Assembly: GCA_022225965.2 (NCBI GenBank)
Contig: JAKJXP020000068.1
Coordinates: 62,001-126,000, forward strand
DNA: 64,000 bases
Direction: 5' to 3'
DNA from: Diatrype stigma
Lineage: Eukaryota > Ascomycota > Sordariomycetes > Xylariales > Diatrypaceae
Shown: in pieces, positions 44,839 to 58,084 of the stretch
Layout of the letters: the number at the start of each line of letters is the position of its first letter
How positions within the stretch are numbered: the first letter of the stretch is position 1
Made by a program: the position numbers and the translations under genes
The notes under the pieces: generated by a model
What the model was told of the DNA's origin: nothing
Seen by the model: only the letters and a program-made list of their open reading frames with translations
The model's database searches: none

Positions 44839-47800
44839 TTAGTCTTCCATAGACCATTGAGAAGACCGTTTTTGCACTGCCTCCTCCGGCGACGATTGAA
44901 GATCATACGCGTAAAACGCCGCGCCAACTATCGTGCTGGGATCAATCGGAAAATCCGGCCAGTCCACGAAGAAGGACCCCAGAACGACCAGGACCATGAC
45001 GCTCAGGACCCCGACCGCCATCCACGTGCAGACCACGTGGGCTAGGTGTGTCTGGACAACCCGGTAGGGCACATTGTTCAGCAGCGCCGGTAGGAACTCG
45101 GACATGATAGCCGTCACGGACACCGCGCCGAGATACAGGTCTCGCCGGCTCCTCCCTAGGGCAATGTATAGCCCGCTAAACGCGTTCGTTGGCGGGCTCA
45201 TGTGGATGGCTGCCGCTCTGGATCGCTCGTCGTCCCCCTGTATGAGTTTGTACGGGCTCACGAACGCCACGCCTATTGTAACAAACAGTCAGCATTGGAA
45301 AGTTTTCGAGACATGACAGTTAAGGGGCCAGCCATATCATAGAGAGAAGGGACTGTATATACTATCCACTTACAGTCGAAATACGAACTCCAGAAGAGCG
45401 TTATGATAACACCGACGGATGTGAACACGAGGCGAACCTCAAGCGACTCGCTAGCCATGAAGCTCTCGAACTCCCTGCTCCCCCGGGCCTCGCCATATAC
45501 CAAGATCAAGATCAGCAGCCCGCACAGGACAGCCATCACCGACACCCGTCCCCAGGTGGTGAGCACGGAAAAAGGGGATCCCTTTTTCCGCGGCGGTCTT
45601 TCCGATTCTCCTAGCCCCCCTTCTTGGACGTCATCTCGCGGTTTCTCCGTCGCGTATTCCGGGTCATCTTCCAGCACCAAGACGGTCATAGCCGCGCCAT
45701 CACCACCACGCCGCCGGTAATCCAGCGAAAACCGCTTCCCCTCAAGCGACCGAACCACGTCCTTGATCCGGATATTCCCGCTCGCAACATCGGCCCGCAG
45801 GCGGCCCAGGTATTCGCGGACCTCGGGCGCGGAAGCGAGCCGCGCCATCTCCCGCAGGCTCCACGGCTCGGCCGGCACGCCCGTCCGATACCCCCGCCGC
45901 AGCGCGACGGCAGCGGCCAGCAGGACGAGAACGGCCATGGCGGCCAGGACCGCGACGGCGACGCGCGCCGGCCCCGGGAACACGCCCACGGTCACGGCGC
46001 AGTTGTCCGCGTCGCCCTGGCCGCTCCGGCACTCGTCGCCCTGCAGCACGACCCGCACCGTCTCGGCGCCGAGCGGCACCAGCGCCGCGCTCAGCGCCAC
46101 CAGCAGGTCCGTGAGCGGCAGCAGCGGTAGCGGGCGTGAGCGGGTCCGCACACCCGCGAGGCTGGTCCGGATCCCGTCTAGGACCGGCAGGCAGATCGAG
46201 GAGGCCGCGGACGCGCGCGCGCCTCTCGAAGGGGAAGTCGAAGTGGAGGTCGAGGCTAGGGCTAGCGTGTGGAAGGGCTGGTACAGCTTCGCGACGTAGT
46301 TTAGGATGCGGATGGGGATCGAGAGGGCGGTGGCGAGGAGTGTGGGCAGGATCAGCCCTGTGAAGTACTGGCCTTTGGTGATCGCGTAGACCTTGTAGAG
46401 CGCACCGTCGCCGGAGCCGTCTTGGGAAGAGTCGTTGTCGGTGGTAGTAGTGGATGTTGGTCTAGAGGCCGGCGTGGCATCATCACCGGCTATCAGGAAC
46501 CCAGCCTGGACGAGAGAGGTCAGCGTGGCGGTTGCGCGGCCCTGGCCGTCCGTCAGCGTCACCGCGGACGGGGTTTCCGCGAGCGCCGTAACCACCGTTG
46601 CCGTGGGCTTTCCGTCCTCGTCCGTCAGCGTGCTGGTTCGGGACATCGCCCAGAAGGTCGCGGTCCGCGTGGGCTCGCCCCGCGCGTCCGTCAGCGTCGT
46701 CGTCTGCAGCGCGTCGAGAACCAGCACCGACTCGGTCCGGGTCGGGCGCGCGAGGGAGTCGCGCCGCGTCGTGGTCCGCATGATGCCGTGCACCAGCACC
46801 GAGCTCGTGAGCGTCGCGTCGCCGTCTGCGTTCGTCAGCGTGGTCCCTATCGCTGTTAGGATGTCGTCCTGCGCGTCGCCGCTCGTGATCGGTTCGTCGG
46901 GATCGCTGTTGGGGGTCATGCGGTCCCCGGCTGGGTCGAAGAAGCCGGTGGCCGTGGTGAGAAACGCGCTCCCGTCGTGATCTGTTGTCGAGAATGTCAC
47001 TTTCGTGGTTTGGAACGACTGATGTCCCGATGCGAGCAGGCTGGCCTCGGCGGAGGTGACTGCTTCGCCGTTTTCGTCCGTCGTGGTGATGGGTATCATG
47101 GTTACATGTGGACTGTCAGTCGGTGACGGCTGACCTGCTGTGGTGGTTGGTCCTTGAACGTTCATGGTTACAGTGTTGAACTCGGTCACTGTGGTGTGAT
47201 CCAGCACCGCTATTGTTTCCGTGACGGTGAATACCCCCCCTGAAACGCATGCTCTCTTGTCCAGGGGCTGGGGATGAAGGGTAAGGGGAGGCTGGCGCTT
47301 GTCGACAAGCACTGTGACGTCGACCGTCACTGTAGTCGCTGCCACCAGGTTGTCAGCCTTGGCTGCCTCTGTGACTGTTGTGTAGTAACAGGTGCTGGTT
47401 GGATCGGCCGCGGTGGGCGTCACGTCTGGCTTTTGGAGTTTGGTCTGAGTCGGCGTTCGTAGGTCCACTGTGACGGTGTTCACACCTATGGTGACATAAT
47501 CGGAATAGGCGATAGTGATCGTCAGCGTTGTATCACAATCGCTGTCATCACTGTCAACAGTTGAACTTGCTTCGGTTGCGGAAGGACCCTCCGGACCAAC
47601 CGTCACCGTTACGTCCTCTACTGTGGTAGTAGCCTTGTCCTCAACAGTCACGGTGCAGGTTTTGCCGGATCCGTCGGAGGTAGTAGGTGTCTTCGTGGTA
47701 GTATTATTATGTGTCCTGGGTATCAGGTTCTCACTAGCAGGAGGGATATATGACTTGGGGATATGATTGGGCGCTGCTAATATGCTGCTCCCTAGTGAGT

Positions 47801-48656
47801 CAAGATTCGATGTCGTTGACTCCAATATGGCAAGGACGGGTAGCCGACCGTGGGGACTGCTGAAGACATTGGATTGCGCCAATGATGTAGAAGGGGCCTG
47901 TAGGATGGGTAGAGAGTTGTTGCTCTTCAGACCATCTAGCAGCCTGTAGGTAGGCTCTTCTCTAATTTCCTGGTGACCCTGAATTACGTCGACGTCCTTG
48001 TCATGAATAGGGGCACTACGCAAACGTAGCGTTGTAGAGTTGTGGATGGTGTATAAAGGTGCCGCATCTTTCGTGCCATCAGGCAGGATATGCACCGCTA
48101 GCCCCACCAATCCTAGAAGTATCAGGATCAGAAGAAGTAGGATGCTCATGAAAGGGTATCTGAAGGGCCAAGGTTTGTAATTGTGAGCCTCTCCCACACT
48201 GCGGGCTTTTCCCTCGTGGGACGTTTGTAGCAAGCTGTTGAGACTATGGTCGCCTTGCTCCAAGTCATAGGCCTTCCAGGTGGGATCAAGTTCCGTCCCA
48301 ACTGGCTGCCTGGGAGGGTAATTGTCGGCGATGTCTTGTTCATTGTCACCACCATCGGGCCTGGGCACATCTTCAGCGGTTGAATAACCCGGCTGGTCTT
48401 CGGGGTTGTTCGCACGCTTATAAGCATAATGGAGAGGAGCCGACTCTTCGTTGTCTATCGCTACATTATGGGTTTCATTTGGTTCGACTTTTGCCGTAGA
48501 CCTTGCATCCGTTAAGCGACTTTCGCGTTGTGTAGCTTGAGGTCCGGTACTCCGAGGTTGTTCTTCAGCATCGTCATAGTCTACATCGCCCTGCGGTACT
48601 GCTTCGAACCGAACCCCCGGGGACTGGCGTGTCCGTTGTCCTGGTATTTGATACAT
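44839..48656 (-). CDS. DUF3433 family multi-pass membrane protein
   Basis: Two exons, 48656-45374 and 45272-44839, encode 1238 residues; the 101-nt intron restores SSYFDC-VAFVSPYK. The N-terminal 165 residues are polar and cytoplasmic. The first membrane helix lies at about 168-191 (FMSILLLLILILLGLVGLAV). A Thr/Ser/Val-rich region of more than 500 residues follows, presumably extracellular and O-glycosylated, with repeated units of type TLTDxxGxPTxT near its end. Several further helices and the paired DUF3433 segments follow (YFTGLILPTLLATALSIPIR; LTDLLVALSAALVPLGAETV), ending in a short tail. The family is fungal and of unknown function, perhaps at the cell surface. Codon G+C rises sharply in the C-terminal half. 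Confidence 0.82.
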
Positions 48657-50124
48657 CGTTCACGTTGTTTGTCAAGCTTGATATTCAGGCAATAGACGCC
48701 TGTTTGCGCCCTTGACTCTTGAGAACGGAGTTCAAATACAGGAGCCGCGGCTCTTTTCTCTGTAAGTGAACCAACGAGAACGAGAACATCACAGTAGTAA
48801 GTTATCTGACTGGGGGTAGGAGTATCTTATAAATTCTCTTTATGATTGCACGTCAAATATCCAAAGTGGCTTATGACAAGAGCCTGCCTATGATCTAACT
48901 GGAGCAGTGTTAGTTACGTGGGGGCTGATCATTGATGCAGCAGAACCTGCATATGAGGGCTGTGTAGAATTCGATGCTTGATTTTGCTTATAATATGATG
49001 ATCTTGTAGTCTAATAGAGCGCCAAGGCTTGCCGTACATTAGCGAGGTCGGTCTTGCGATAAACCATGCAACCTTGAATACCATTGGCTGGATGAACCCC
49101 CTATAGATGAGACTAGGTTGCTTGCCATGTCAGCTACCACTACCATGCCAGCCCGCCGTTTCAAGTATGTTCAGCCGCAGTGTGCACTTTGTTCATTTAT
49201 AGTCCCATCCAACCTTGGAATTTTGGGACCTGGCCAGTTCAGCGCATAACAGGCGCCGGTTCGTGGTATGTGAGTACACAAATAGAAAAAATGTGCTTTT
49301 CTTATGCCCAGTCAACCGTGAGTACGAGAGTGCGGCGGCGTAACCAAACCATCGAAAGGGCTTGGATAGCACTGGTTCTTCAATTTGCGTGTATCGTCGA
49401 CTTTATAGAAAGCTACCTAGGCACGCTCCGGTGAGATGTATTTTACGTGCCTGGACATCTTTAGAAGATGAATAATACTTGGTGTAGGCATGTGACTTCC
49501 TAGAAAATGGCGGTGTCCATCCTGCTATTGATCGCCAAGCCCCATTTTGTTTTGTAGTCCAGATCTACGGGTACAGTAGCCTTCCATGCCAAATTCCACT
49601 CCAGGGATGACAGATTCATAACGGCCCCCAACCCGAGACGAGTAACCTGGAACGGTGTAATTGGGTAGTGGCTGTGTATCGGTCGATGAATATTCATTCG
49701 TCAAATTCCATCCGTCTAGTAACTAAATCTCGAAACCATCGCTTGCTAAAGAAACACACGTTCCACCCATCATCTTTCCACCAGACCCTCCTTAAGCACG
49801 ATTGCCAAATACCCGTGTATTAAGAATACCCCTGATCGTAACGACGCCCCTTTACCCCTCACATGAATCAACCCTGACCTAACCTACCATGAGAAGGAGA
49901 GGAAGAAAGGGGTATCGATACAGTTCGAGCAATCAACGCGCAGTCTCGTATCGTATTCTATCATGCGCCGCCAAAGGGAACTGGACAATGCATGCGCGTA
50001 AAACCCTGCTCCCAAGCACGTAAAACAAGTCGTCCCCAGCGCTAAGCGCACTACGATGATGGTGACATGTAGTTTCAAAGCATTCCAATATACTCAGGAA
50101 ACCGAACTGCAGTTACAATGATGA
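48657..50124. other. Intergenic, no gene recognised
   Basis: 1.5 kb holding the promoter of the DUF3433 gene and the 3' flank of gpc1. Nothing else recognised. Confidence 0.45.
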
Positions 50125-51981
50125 TCATAACGTCGCGTTTCCGGGTTTCCTCTCCCGGGCAGCATCCTGGCCGCTACCGTCATCCACGCCCGACGCTACC
50201 GCGCCAGACTTCTTCTCGTCCAGGAGCGGGATCTCGTCAACGCTCAAGCGCTTACCGCTCGCCGGGTCTTCGACCTCCACCTCGACCTTGACGCCGCTAT
50301 CGTCATCGTCGTCGTCGTCATCGTCCGTAGCAGCAGCAGCGGCGACCCCGCCCTTCTTTGCGGGGTCCGAGACGGCCTCCTCCTCCAGCTGCTTTGAGCT
50401 GCTGCCGCCGCTGTCGTCGCCCGGCATCGGCATCGGCGTCAGGAGCGGGGACTGGGCGAGGTCGGGGTTGCTCTGCCACTTGGCGACCTCGGACCGCAGG
50501 GACTCGAGCTCGCGCTGGAAGCGCTTGCCGAAGACGTCGATGTAGTAGGTGGAGCCGTTGTAGACGCTCCAGACGAAGACGACCATGAGGAAGCCGGCCG
50601 AGGCCCAGCGGCTGTAGAACCAGAGCGGGCAGGGCAGCATGGTGAGGACGGCGTACAGGTACTGGATCAGCATGAAGGTGGCCTCCTGCAGGGCGGCGTT
50701 CGGCATGCGCAGCACGAAGCGGCCGATCCACGTCTGGGCGTAGGACTTCCGCAGCCACGTGTACGAGGTGGGGCGGCCGGCGGCGATCTTCTCGCGCCGC
50801 CGCACCGTGATGAAGAAGTAGTACGTCAGCTGCCACACCGCGTAGGGGATCGTCGACCAGGCCAGCATGGAGAGGATGTTGGCGTAGGCGGTGGGCGAGC
50901 CGGGCGGGGAGTTCTTGACCACCCACAGCGCGGGGAACCGCTTCTGCTGCTCCTCGGGCGACAGCAGGTGGACGACGCAGTGCAGGGTCGCGCAGGGCAT
51001 GATGTGGATGAAGAGCGAGGTGACCTTGTCGAAGTCGTGGAAGACGAGCGAGTTCCGCCACATGATGATGGCCACGGCGTTGTTGCCCATGGCGAGGCAG
51101 TAGGCCGAGATGAACATGCGCTTCGAGGACGGGAAGACCCAGAGGCTGAGGAAGAGCAGGAAGTTGACGAAGTAGCAGAGGTCGGCCAGGAAGTAGTGGT
51201 AGCCGCGCCGGTGGTACGTGTAGTACCGGATGGGCATGAAGTAGATGAGCTGGGCGGTGTACCAGAGGTGGAACCACTCGGGGAACGCCCCTATGAGGTA
51301 GCCGCTGATGAAGATGTTGATCGTGGCGCAGATGAAGGAGACCTTTTCCCGGAGCGTGATGACCTTCGTGTCGTTCCATTGCTTGCTCAGGTTCTCGACG
51401 TTTTTCTTCATGCGTTTGCGATATCGTTCGAGTTGTTCATCCGCCGAAGGCACCCGACGCCGCCATTCTTCCACCATACGTTCTCTGGCCTCTTGACCCC
51501 GTTCCCTAAGAGCGGCCCGCGATTTGCGGACTTTCTCAGTCTGGGCGGAGATGCCTTTCTGCAGCTTCTCTAGTTGTTGCGGGAGAGCAAAGTTATCGAG
51601 CAAGTCCAAGACCGTGAGGCGGTCCAGGGGAGGGAAGGATTCCCAGTCATCATGATACGAGCTGCTACCGAAGGAAGGGTGTCTCGATAGTCGAGGGCTG
51701 CTAGGGGCAGTAGGGTCTAGTCTCGGCGTGTTTGCCACGGAGTTTGTCGCCGAGTCTGCATGATTAGGAGAAGAACTCAATGAGCCGGCTGCGATATCGT
51801 CTGCCATTAGGCCAGCGTCGCTGCCTCTGTCTGACCTCGCGCCAGGTATAGCTATTGGATCGCTATCACTTTTTGCTTCCATGATCTCGGTGATTGTACG
51901 TATGGGGAACCTTCGTGTATCGTTCTGAAAGGATATCCTGCGAAGAGCTTCAGCTCCTCTAAGTATTATAACGTCAGCCAT
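50125..51981 (-). CDS. gpc1: Glycerophosphocholine acyltransferase Gpc1 (DUF2838)
   Basis: Single open frame of 618 residues from the first ATG at 51981; an ATG at 51882 (585 residues) is an alternative, because CTTTCAG just upstream looks like a splice acceptor. Gpc1 acylates glycerophosphocholine with acyl-CoA to make lysophosphatidylcholine, a step in phosphatidylcholine remodelling, in the endoplasmic reticulum. The N-terminal third is Ser-rich and then coiled coil (QLEKLQKGISAQTEKVRKSR). About eight membrane helices follow. Family signature segments are FPEWFHLWYTAQLIYFMPIR, RRGYHYFLADLCYFVNFLLF and FHDFDKVTSLFIHIMP. The C-terminal tail has a run of Asp and is polar. No introns are needed in the core. 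It is divergently paired with smc1 across 2 kb. Confidence 0.9.
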   Translation of the reverse strand: MADVIILRGAEALRRISFQNDTRRFPIRTITEIMEAKSDSDPIAIPGARSDRGSDAGLMADDIAAGSLSSSPNHADSATNSVANTPRLDPTAPSSPRLSRHPSFGSSSYHDDWESFPPLDRLTVLDLLDNFALPQQLEKLQKGISAQTEKVRKSRAALRERGQEARERMVEEWRRRVPSADEQLERYRKRMKKNVENLSKQWNDTKVITLREKVSFICATINIFISGYLIGAFPEWFHLWYTAQLIYFMPIRYYTYHRRGYHYFLADLCYFVNFLLFLSLWVFPSSKRMFISAYCLAMGNNAVAIIMWRNSLVFHDFDKVTSLFIHIMPCATLHCVVHLLSPEEQQKRFPALWVVKNSPPGSPTAYANILSMLAWSTIPYAVWQLTYYFFITVRRREKIAAGRPTSYTWLRKSYAQTWIGRFVLRMPNAALQEATFMLIQYLYAVLTMLPCPLWFYSRWASAGFLMVVFVWSVYNGSTYYIDVFGKRFQRELESLRSEVAKWQSNPDLAQSPLLTPMPMPGDDSGGSSSKQLEEEAVSDPAKKGGVAAAAATDDDDDDDDDSGVKVEVEVEDPASGKRLSVDEIPLLDEKKSGAVASGVDDGSGQDAARERKPGNATL

Positions 51982-53997
51982 CAGTATTCGATTATTCTCC
52001 AAAACCTGCCCTTGGCTTGACTATAGATAGACGATCTCCCAGAGGGGGTGAAGAGTGGTGTAGTAGGTGGTACGAGAATGCCCAAGGACAAGGACGAGTA
52101 GCACTTACGACGAGGGGGTCTCCTGTATTAATGGATGTGGAATGGACCCTGATTAGACCCCAAGAACCGCGGACGTTGTATACGGTGACGTTATATAGAG
52201 CCGAGCCTCTAAGTCTGCCGGCGCCTCGCAAGTAGATGCAGCACCGTTGTCGTTGTCCGCAGCGGGAGAGCAGGCAGCGCTTGTGATCACCCACACGTGT
52301 ATAAGCCGAGCGAGAGTTTGGGCGGTTTCGTGCGACTGCGAGCTGGTGCTTGTGATGGAAGAGTCGGAAAGGGGGGAGTTGCTGTTGTGGCTCTCTGCGG
52401 CTCTAGGGCTTAGATTGTCTAGCGTTGTGATGCTGATCTGCCCTGTAAGTGGCTGCGATCCAAGGTCGTGTTCGGATGGTGCGATGTGGTTGGACGAAAG
52501 CGGGATGGGGATGGAATTTGGGATGGAATTTCATGTATACACTAGGCAGACGGGCTCTGTTGCACGTAAACTCGCAGTGTCAGACACACAGGATTTACAA
52601 TGTATGAGATTATATGGAAGCTATAAGCGGGCGAACGAAAGTAGTATAAGCTAGGGTGAGTGAAGTGCGGAGTGAGGCGTTGCCGAGTAAGGCGTAGATG
52701 GGTAAGTAAATAATAAAGTTGAGTGAGTCTCCAATATCTCCAATAATGAGCTTCGCAGGGTTCGCTTCTGGTGTGCAGATGATCCGTTACTTTTGCACCC
52801 CTGTCATGAGGATGTACGTATGATTTATGTAGGTGTATGTGACACACGAACCCGTCTTTTATTTTACATGGATAAAATCCAGATAGATTACGACTTGATG
52901 AAAGATGCAGGTAAATATACAACCTGGAATGTCGAGAAAAGCCAGGAACGATGCCACAGATACGTGCGAATATATCATGTGCAACTCTGCCCATGTACCT
53001 ACACCGTTGTTGCAGGCAGTATGACGCCACACTTACCAGCTCACTGCCAGCATCGAAAATGTGAAAAGCAGGAGGGCCGAGAAGGGTCCAAGTTCACATG
53101 CAATCCACCGGGGACTGTGGAAGGATGTGACGTCTGACTGCCTCAGTTGCTAGCAAATCTGGAGTCCGCCCTATCACCTTATTAGTTTATTGGGGCAGGC
53201 CGCAAGGACCAGCTACCGGCTACCGCAGGCTACTACCTACAGGCTACAGCTACAGCTACCCTTGTCCAATGATTCCCGTTCCACCAGACTGCAGCTAGCG
53301 AAGTACACAGGGAGAGTACACAGGTACCTATGTACCTCCAAGGCGACATCGAACCGGGTTTCCGCTGTTCCCGACCGACAGACAGCCTGACACGCCTGAC
53401 AATACCGATTGCCAGACGGTAAGCTTGTCGCGCTCCAGCTGCGACTTCCGTTCCAATTGTTATCCGTTATCCGTTACCCTTTACAGCTCTGGCGCGTCTC
53501 TTTACTTCGTCGAGGTCCCCGCCATAGAATTTGTCGCGTTTGACCCAAGCAGGTACATACATGTAGGTACTTCGTATGCCGATACGGTTTATGCCCGATA
53601 CTCTTGAGTCTGGAGTCTCTTATTCGTCCGTACTTGTAACCAAATGTCGTGATGATCTGGAGTTCCCGGGATTCCTGCAAGAATTGCCTGTAAACCGCTC
53701 ATGTTTGCGACCGATTCGACATTTTCTTATTTTCAAGACGAGATACTCCCAAGAGACAAGAGTAACATTGATGGGATTGACATGCACTAAACCCACATTG
53801 GATCCAACGCCGCCGCCGCAATTCAGGGCCGCAACTTTGGAGTCTACAGCTTTTACTACTGCTAGTCACTAAGTTGTAGCTACAGCGCGCGTCGCAATCT
53901 GTCGTCGCGTTCAGCTCTAGGATTTCCCATCCCTCCCAACTATCGCGCCTGCGCCTGATACTAAACGCCCTCAACACGCCGACGACCAGCCGCCAAG
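51982..53997. other. Intergenic, divergent gpc1/smc1 promoter region
   Basis: 2 kb with CTAC/GGCTAC-type short repeats near 53205-53262 and AGGTACCT at 53322. Several open frames have no coding character. No gene recognised. Confidence 0.45.
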
Positions 53998-56900
53998 ATG
54001 GGGAAGCTCATCCGTCTCGAGCTCTATAGTAAGTGGTGCCGTGTCGCTGCTTTCTCGTGTGCGACGCGCAATTAACGGTGCCGGTAGACTTCAAATCCTA
54101 TAAGGGTCACCATATCCTCCTATTCGGCGATTCCTACTTTACTTCCATCATTGGGCCAAATGGATCCGGCAAGTCTAATTCGTATGTTCCACTTCATTCA
54201 CGTATCCATGCTGCCATGCTGCCATGCCACTCAGGTCTTGCGCTTGCTGCGTCGAATAGCTGGCCGAGCTGACTTTGTCCCTTTTCTCACTTCCTTGCAG
54301 TATGGACGCCATATCCTTCGTACTGGGCATAAAGTCTTCGCATCTACGATCGACTCATCTGAAGGACTTGATCTACCGCGGTCGAGTACTAAAAACATCC
54401 AAGATAAACGACGATGGGTCCGCAGACGCTAACGGTCAAACCAATGGCCACGCGAATGGCGACTCGCAAGACAAGCCAACGCGCAGCGACCCCAAGACAG
54501 CCTGGGTCATGGCCGTATACGAGGATGATGGTGGCGATGAGCAGCGGTGGAAGCGCTCAATCACGAACCAGGGGGCGAGCGAGTATCGAATCAACGAACG
54601 TGTCGTGACAGCCCAGCAGTACAACGAGGCCCTCGAGGCCGAGAACATCCTCATCAAGGCTCGGAATTTCCTCGTATTCCAGGGCGACGTGGAGGCGATC
54701 GCTTCTCAGTCCCCTCAGGATCTTACGCGCTTAATCGAACAAATATCCGGCAGTTTAGAGTACAAGGCCGAGTACGACAGATTACAAGCCGAAGCCGACC
54801 AGGCCACCGAGAACACCAACTTCATGTTACAGAGGCGGCGTGGGATCAACTCCGAGATCAAGCAATACCAGGAACAGAAGCGCGAGGCCGAGAACTTCCA
54901 AACCAAGACGACAGAGCGCGATGCTGCCATAGTCACACACATCCTCTGGAAACTGTATCACTTCCAGCAGGTCATGGATGATTCCAGTGCTAAGATCCAG
55001 GAACATCAGGAGAATCTCAAGGAATTCCGTCGCAATGTCGAATCTTTCGAGAAAAAACTCGAGAATGCTCGCAAAGAACAGGCCGAGGCTGCCAAGGATG
55101 CCCACAAGGTAGAGCGACAGATCAAGAAGCAAGAAAAGGAGCTCGAAGACAAGGAAAATAGCCTTATCCCTATCGAGGAGAAGGTCCAGCAATCCAATAA
55201 TCAGGCCGAGCAGTTTCGCAGAAGAATCGATGGCGTGAGTAAGGAACGGGATGAGCAGAAGAAGTTAATAGCCAAGATCGAAAAAGATCTTGCGACCGTC
55301 CAGAAAGCACAGAAACAATTTGAGGATCAATGGAAAGAGACGATGAAGAAGCAGGGCAAGGAGCTGAGTGATGCGGACCGGAAAGAGTACAACACACTAC
55401 GAGCCCAGGCCATGGCTAAGTCCTCGGAAAACCAAGCCAAACTGGAGAATCTCACGCGCCAGCTTAAGACAGACGAGGTTACTGTCAACAGTCTTCGGGG
55501 CAAAGTCGATGCATATCAGGCTGCTGCGGAGAAACTCGAGGATGAATTGGCAACGATCAAGGAGCGAAGAAACGCAACACAGGCCTCGGCCAAGCAAATT
55601 GCCGCCGAGATTGATGCGAAGAAAAAGGAGTTTAATCAAATTCAATCGGAGAGGGTGAGGACTAATCAAAGACGGACAGAGCTCGACGAAAAGCTACAAG
55701 ATGTCTTGAGAAAGTTACTAGAGGCAGACGATGGTAGGCGCCAAAACGACAAGGAGACGAGGATGAAAGAGATGGTCACGTCTCTGAAGCGCTTATTTCC
55801 CGGTGTTAAGGGCAGAGTCGGCGACCTCTGCAAACCGAACCAGAAGAAGTTTGATGAGGCCGTCATTACTGCACTTGGCCGGGATTTCGACTCGGTCATC
55901 GTGGACACCGAGAAGACCATTGTGGAATGCGTGTCATACCTCAAGGACCAGCGCTTCCCGCCCCTGACCTTTATTCCCCTGGACAACATCAAGCTTCCTG
56001 GTGTCAACACTGCAGTGAAGGGCATCCCCGGCTCACGGTTTACAATCGAGACCATCGACTACGATAAGACGCTCGAGCGTGCCATGACATATGCTTGTGG
56101 GAACTCTATCGTCTGTGATACCTTAGCGATAGCCAAGGATATCTGTTACCAACGCAGGCTCGGCGTGAAGGCAGTTACTTTGGAAGGATTTGTCATTCAC
56201 AAGGCAGGTCTGATGACAGGTGGACGAGGGCCGGAGAACAAGGGCGGAAAACGCCGCTTCGAGGAACATGATGTCCAGAATCTACGCAAAATGGCTGACA
56301 AGTTCCGGGAGGAGATTGAGAAATTGCCAAGGGCGGATCGCCGAGGCACGGTGGAGGAGACGTTGCAGAACGAGCTAGCTGGACTCGAACAGCGCCTGGC
56401 ATTCGCTCGCAATGAACTTGGCGCCTTCGAGCAAAACATGGCGAGCAAAAAAAAGGAATTAGACCATGTGAAGCGCCAGCTTCAGGAGTGGCAGCCCAAA
56501 TTCAAAGAGGAAAGCAGCAATTTGCAAAAGACCCAGTCATCCGTCGAGAAATTTAAAGATGCTGTAGCCCAAGTGGAGGATAAGATCTTCGCCGACTTTT
56601 GCAAACGACTCGGTTATGAGGACATCCGGGCATACGAAGCGCAACAGGGCAGCCTCGAACAGGAAGCGGCTGAAAAGCGCACACAGTTCGATCTCCAGAA
56701 GACAAGATTAGAGAGCAACAAGAGCTGGGAGACATCTCGACACGCTGAGACGAAGAGCAGGCTCCAAAGTCTTGAAGCTCGGCTAAACCAACTGAACGAG
56801 GATATCGAGTCGTATCAGGCCGAGAAAGAGGAGATCGAAGCTGCCATCAATGAAGACCAGGAAGCCCTCGACAAATTGCATGAGCAGCTTGACAAGCTCA

Positions 56901-58084
56901 AGGAAAAGCTCAGCGCACGTAATGAAAAGGTCACCGAAGCAAAAGCCGAGGTCCAGAAACGGATGAAAGACATCGAGAATAGGCAGAAAGCCATTAGCGC
57001 CCTAGAGACGGAGGTCCAGAAGAGCAGTGCCGCTAAATTCGCTCTCCTGAGAAGGTGTAGACTCGAGCAGATTAATATTCCTCTTGAACAGGGCTCCATC
57101 GATGATCTGCCCAACGAGGATAACTTGTTGCACCAAGACCCGGATGCGATGGACGTTGACGAGGGCGAGGAGACTAACGTCATGGATGACGCCATGGATG
57201 ATTACGGTATTGTCGTTAACTTCGACGAGCTGGACGATGATCTGAAGAATGTAAGTTGCATCTCCGCGCCTAAAAAGGTACGATGGTGTAAATCCACCAA
57301 CTAATGTAACACGAAAATACAGCCTGACGACGACAGCATCGAAGACAAGATCCAGGAGAAGATCTCGACGCTCACGGCGGAGCTGGAGAAGCTGAACCCC
57401 AACATGCGCGCGATGGAGCGGCTGGAGGTGGTGGAGGCGCGGCTCAAGTCGACGGAGAAGGACTTCGAGGACTCCAAGGCGGCGCTCAAGGCGGCCAAGG
57501 ACGCGTTCGACGAGGTGAAGGCGCAGCGGTACGACCTGTTCAGCAAGGCCTTCACGCACATCCAGGAGCAGATCTCGCACGTGTACAAGGACCTGACGCG
57601 GTCGGACCAGTACCCGCTGGGCGGGCAGGCCTACCTGGACATCGAGGAGGACACGGACCAGCCGTACCTGTCGGGCATCAAGTACCACGCCATGCCGCCG
57701 CTCAAGCGCTTCCGCGACATGGAGCACCTCTCGGGCGGCGAGAAGACCATGGCGGCCCTGGCGCTGCTCTTCGCCATCCACAGCTACCGCGCCTCGCCCT
57801 TCTTCGTGCTCGACGAGGTCGACGCCGCCCTCGACAACGCCAACGTCGAGAAGATCAAGAACTACATCCGCGAGCACGCCGGCCCCGGCATGCAGTTCGT
57901 CGTCATCTCCCTCAAGACCGGCCTCTTCCAGGACTCCGAGAGCCTCGTCGGCGTCTACCGCGATCAGGAGGTCAACAGCTCTAGGACGCTCACGCTGGAT
58001 GTAAGTTTTTCATCATCCCTCCTATTTCACCTTATCCATATACTGACTGATACGCTTTCTCTGCAGTTGCGCAAGTACGTCTAG
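53998..58084 (+). CDS. smc1: Cohesin subunit Smc1
   Basis: Five exons: 53998-54028, 54088-54181, 54301-57250, 57323-58000 and 58067-58084, total 1256 residues, normal for Smc1. Smc1 pairs with Smc3 and Scc1 to form the cohesin ring that holds sister chromatids together. Walker A GPNGSGKS is at 33-40, split from SMDAISFVLG by intron 2. Two long coiled coils flank a hinge at about 510-670 (LFPGVKGRVGDLCKPNQKKF onward). The ABC signature LSGGEKTM starts at 1161, and Walker B FFVLDEVDAALDN starts near 1185. The Smc1-specific start MGKLIRLELYNFKSYKG is intact. The last exon codes for only five residues plus stop. Exon 4 uses almost exclusively G/C third positions, unlike exon 3. Confidence 0.96.

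Noticed and set aside
50318..51379. His/Arg/Leu-rich 353-codon frame within gpc1
   Set aside because: Out-of-frame shadow of gpc1, whose membrane helices and family motifs are clear.
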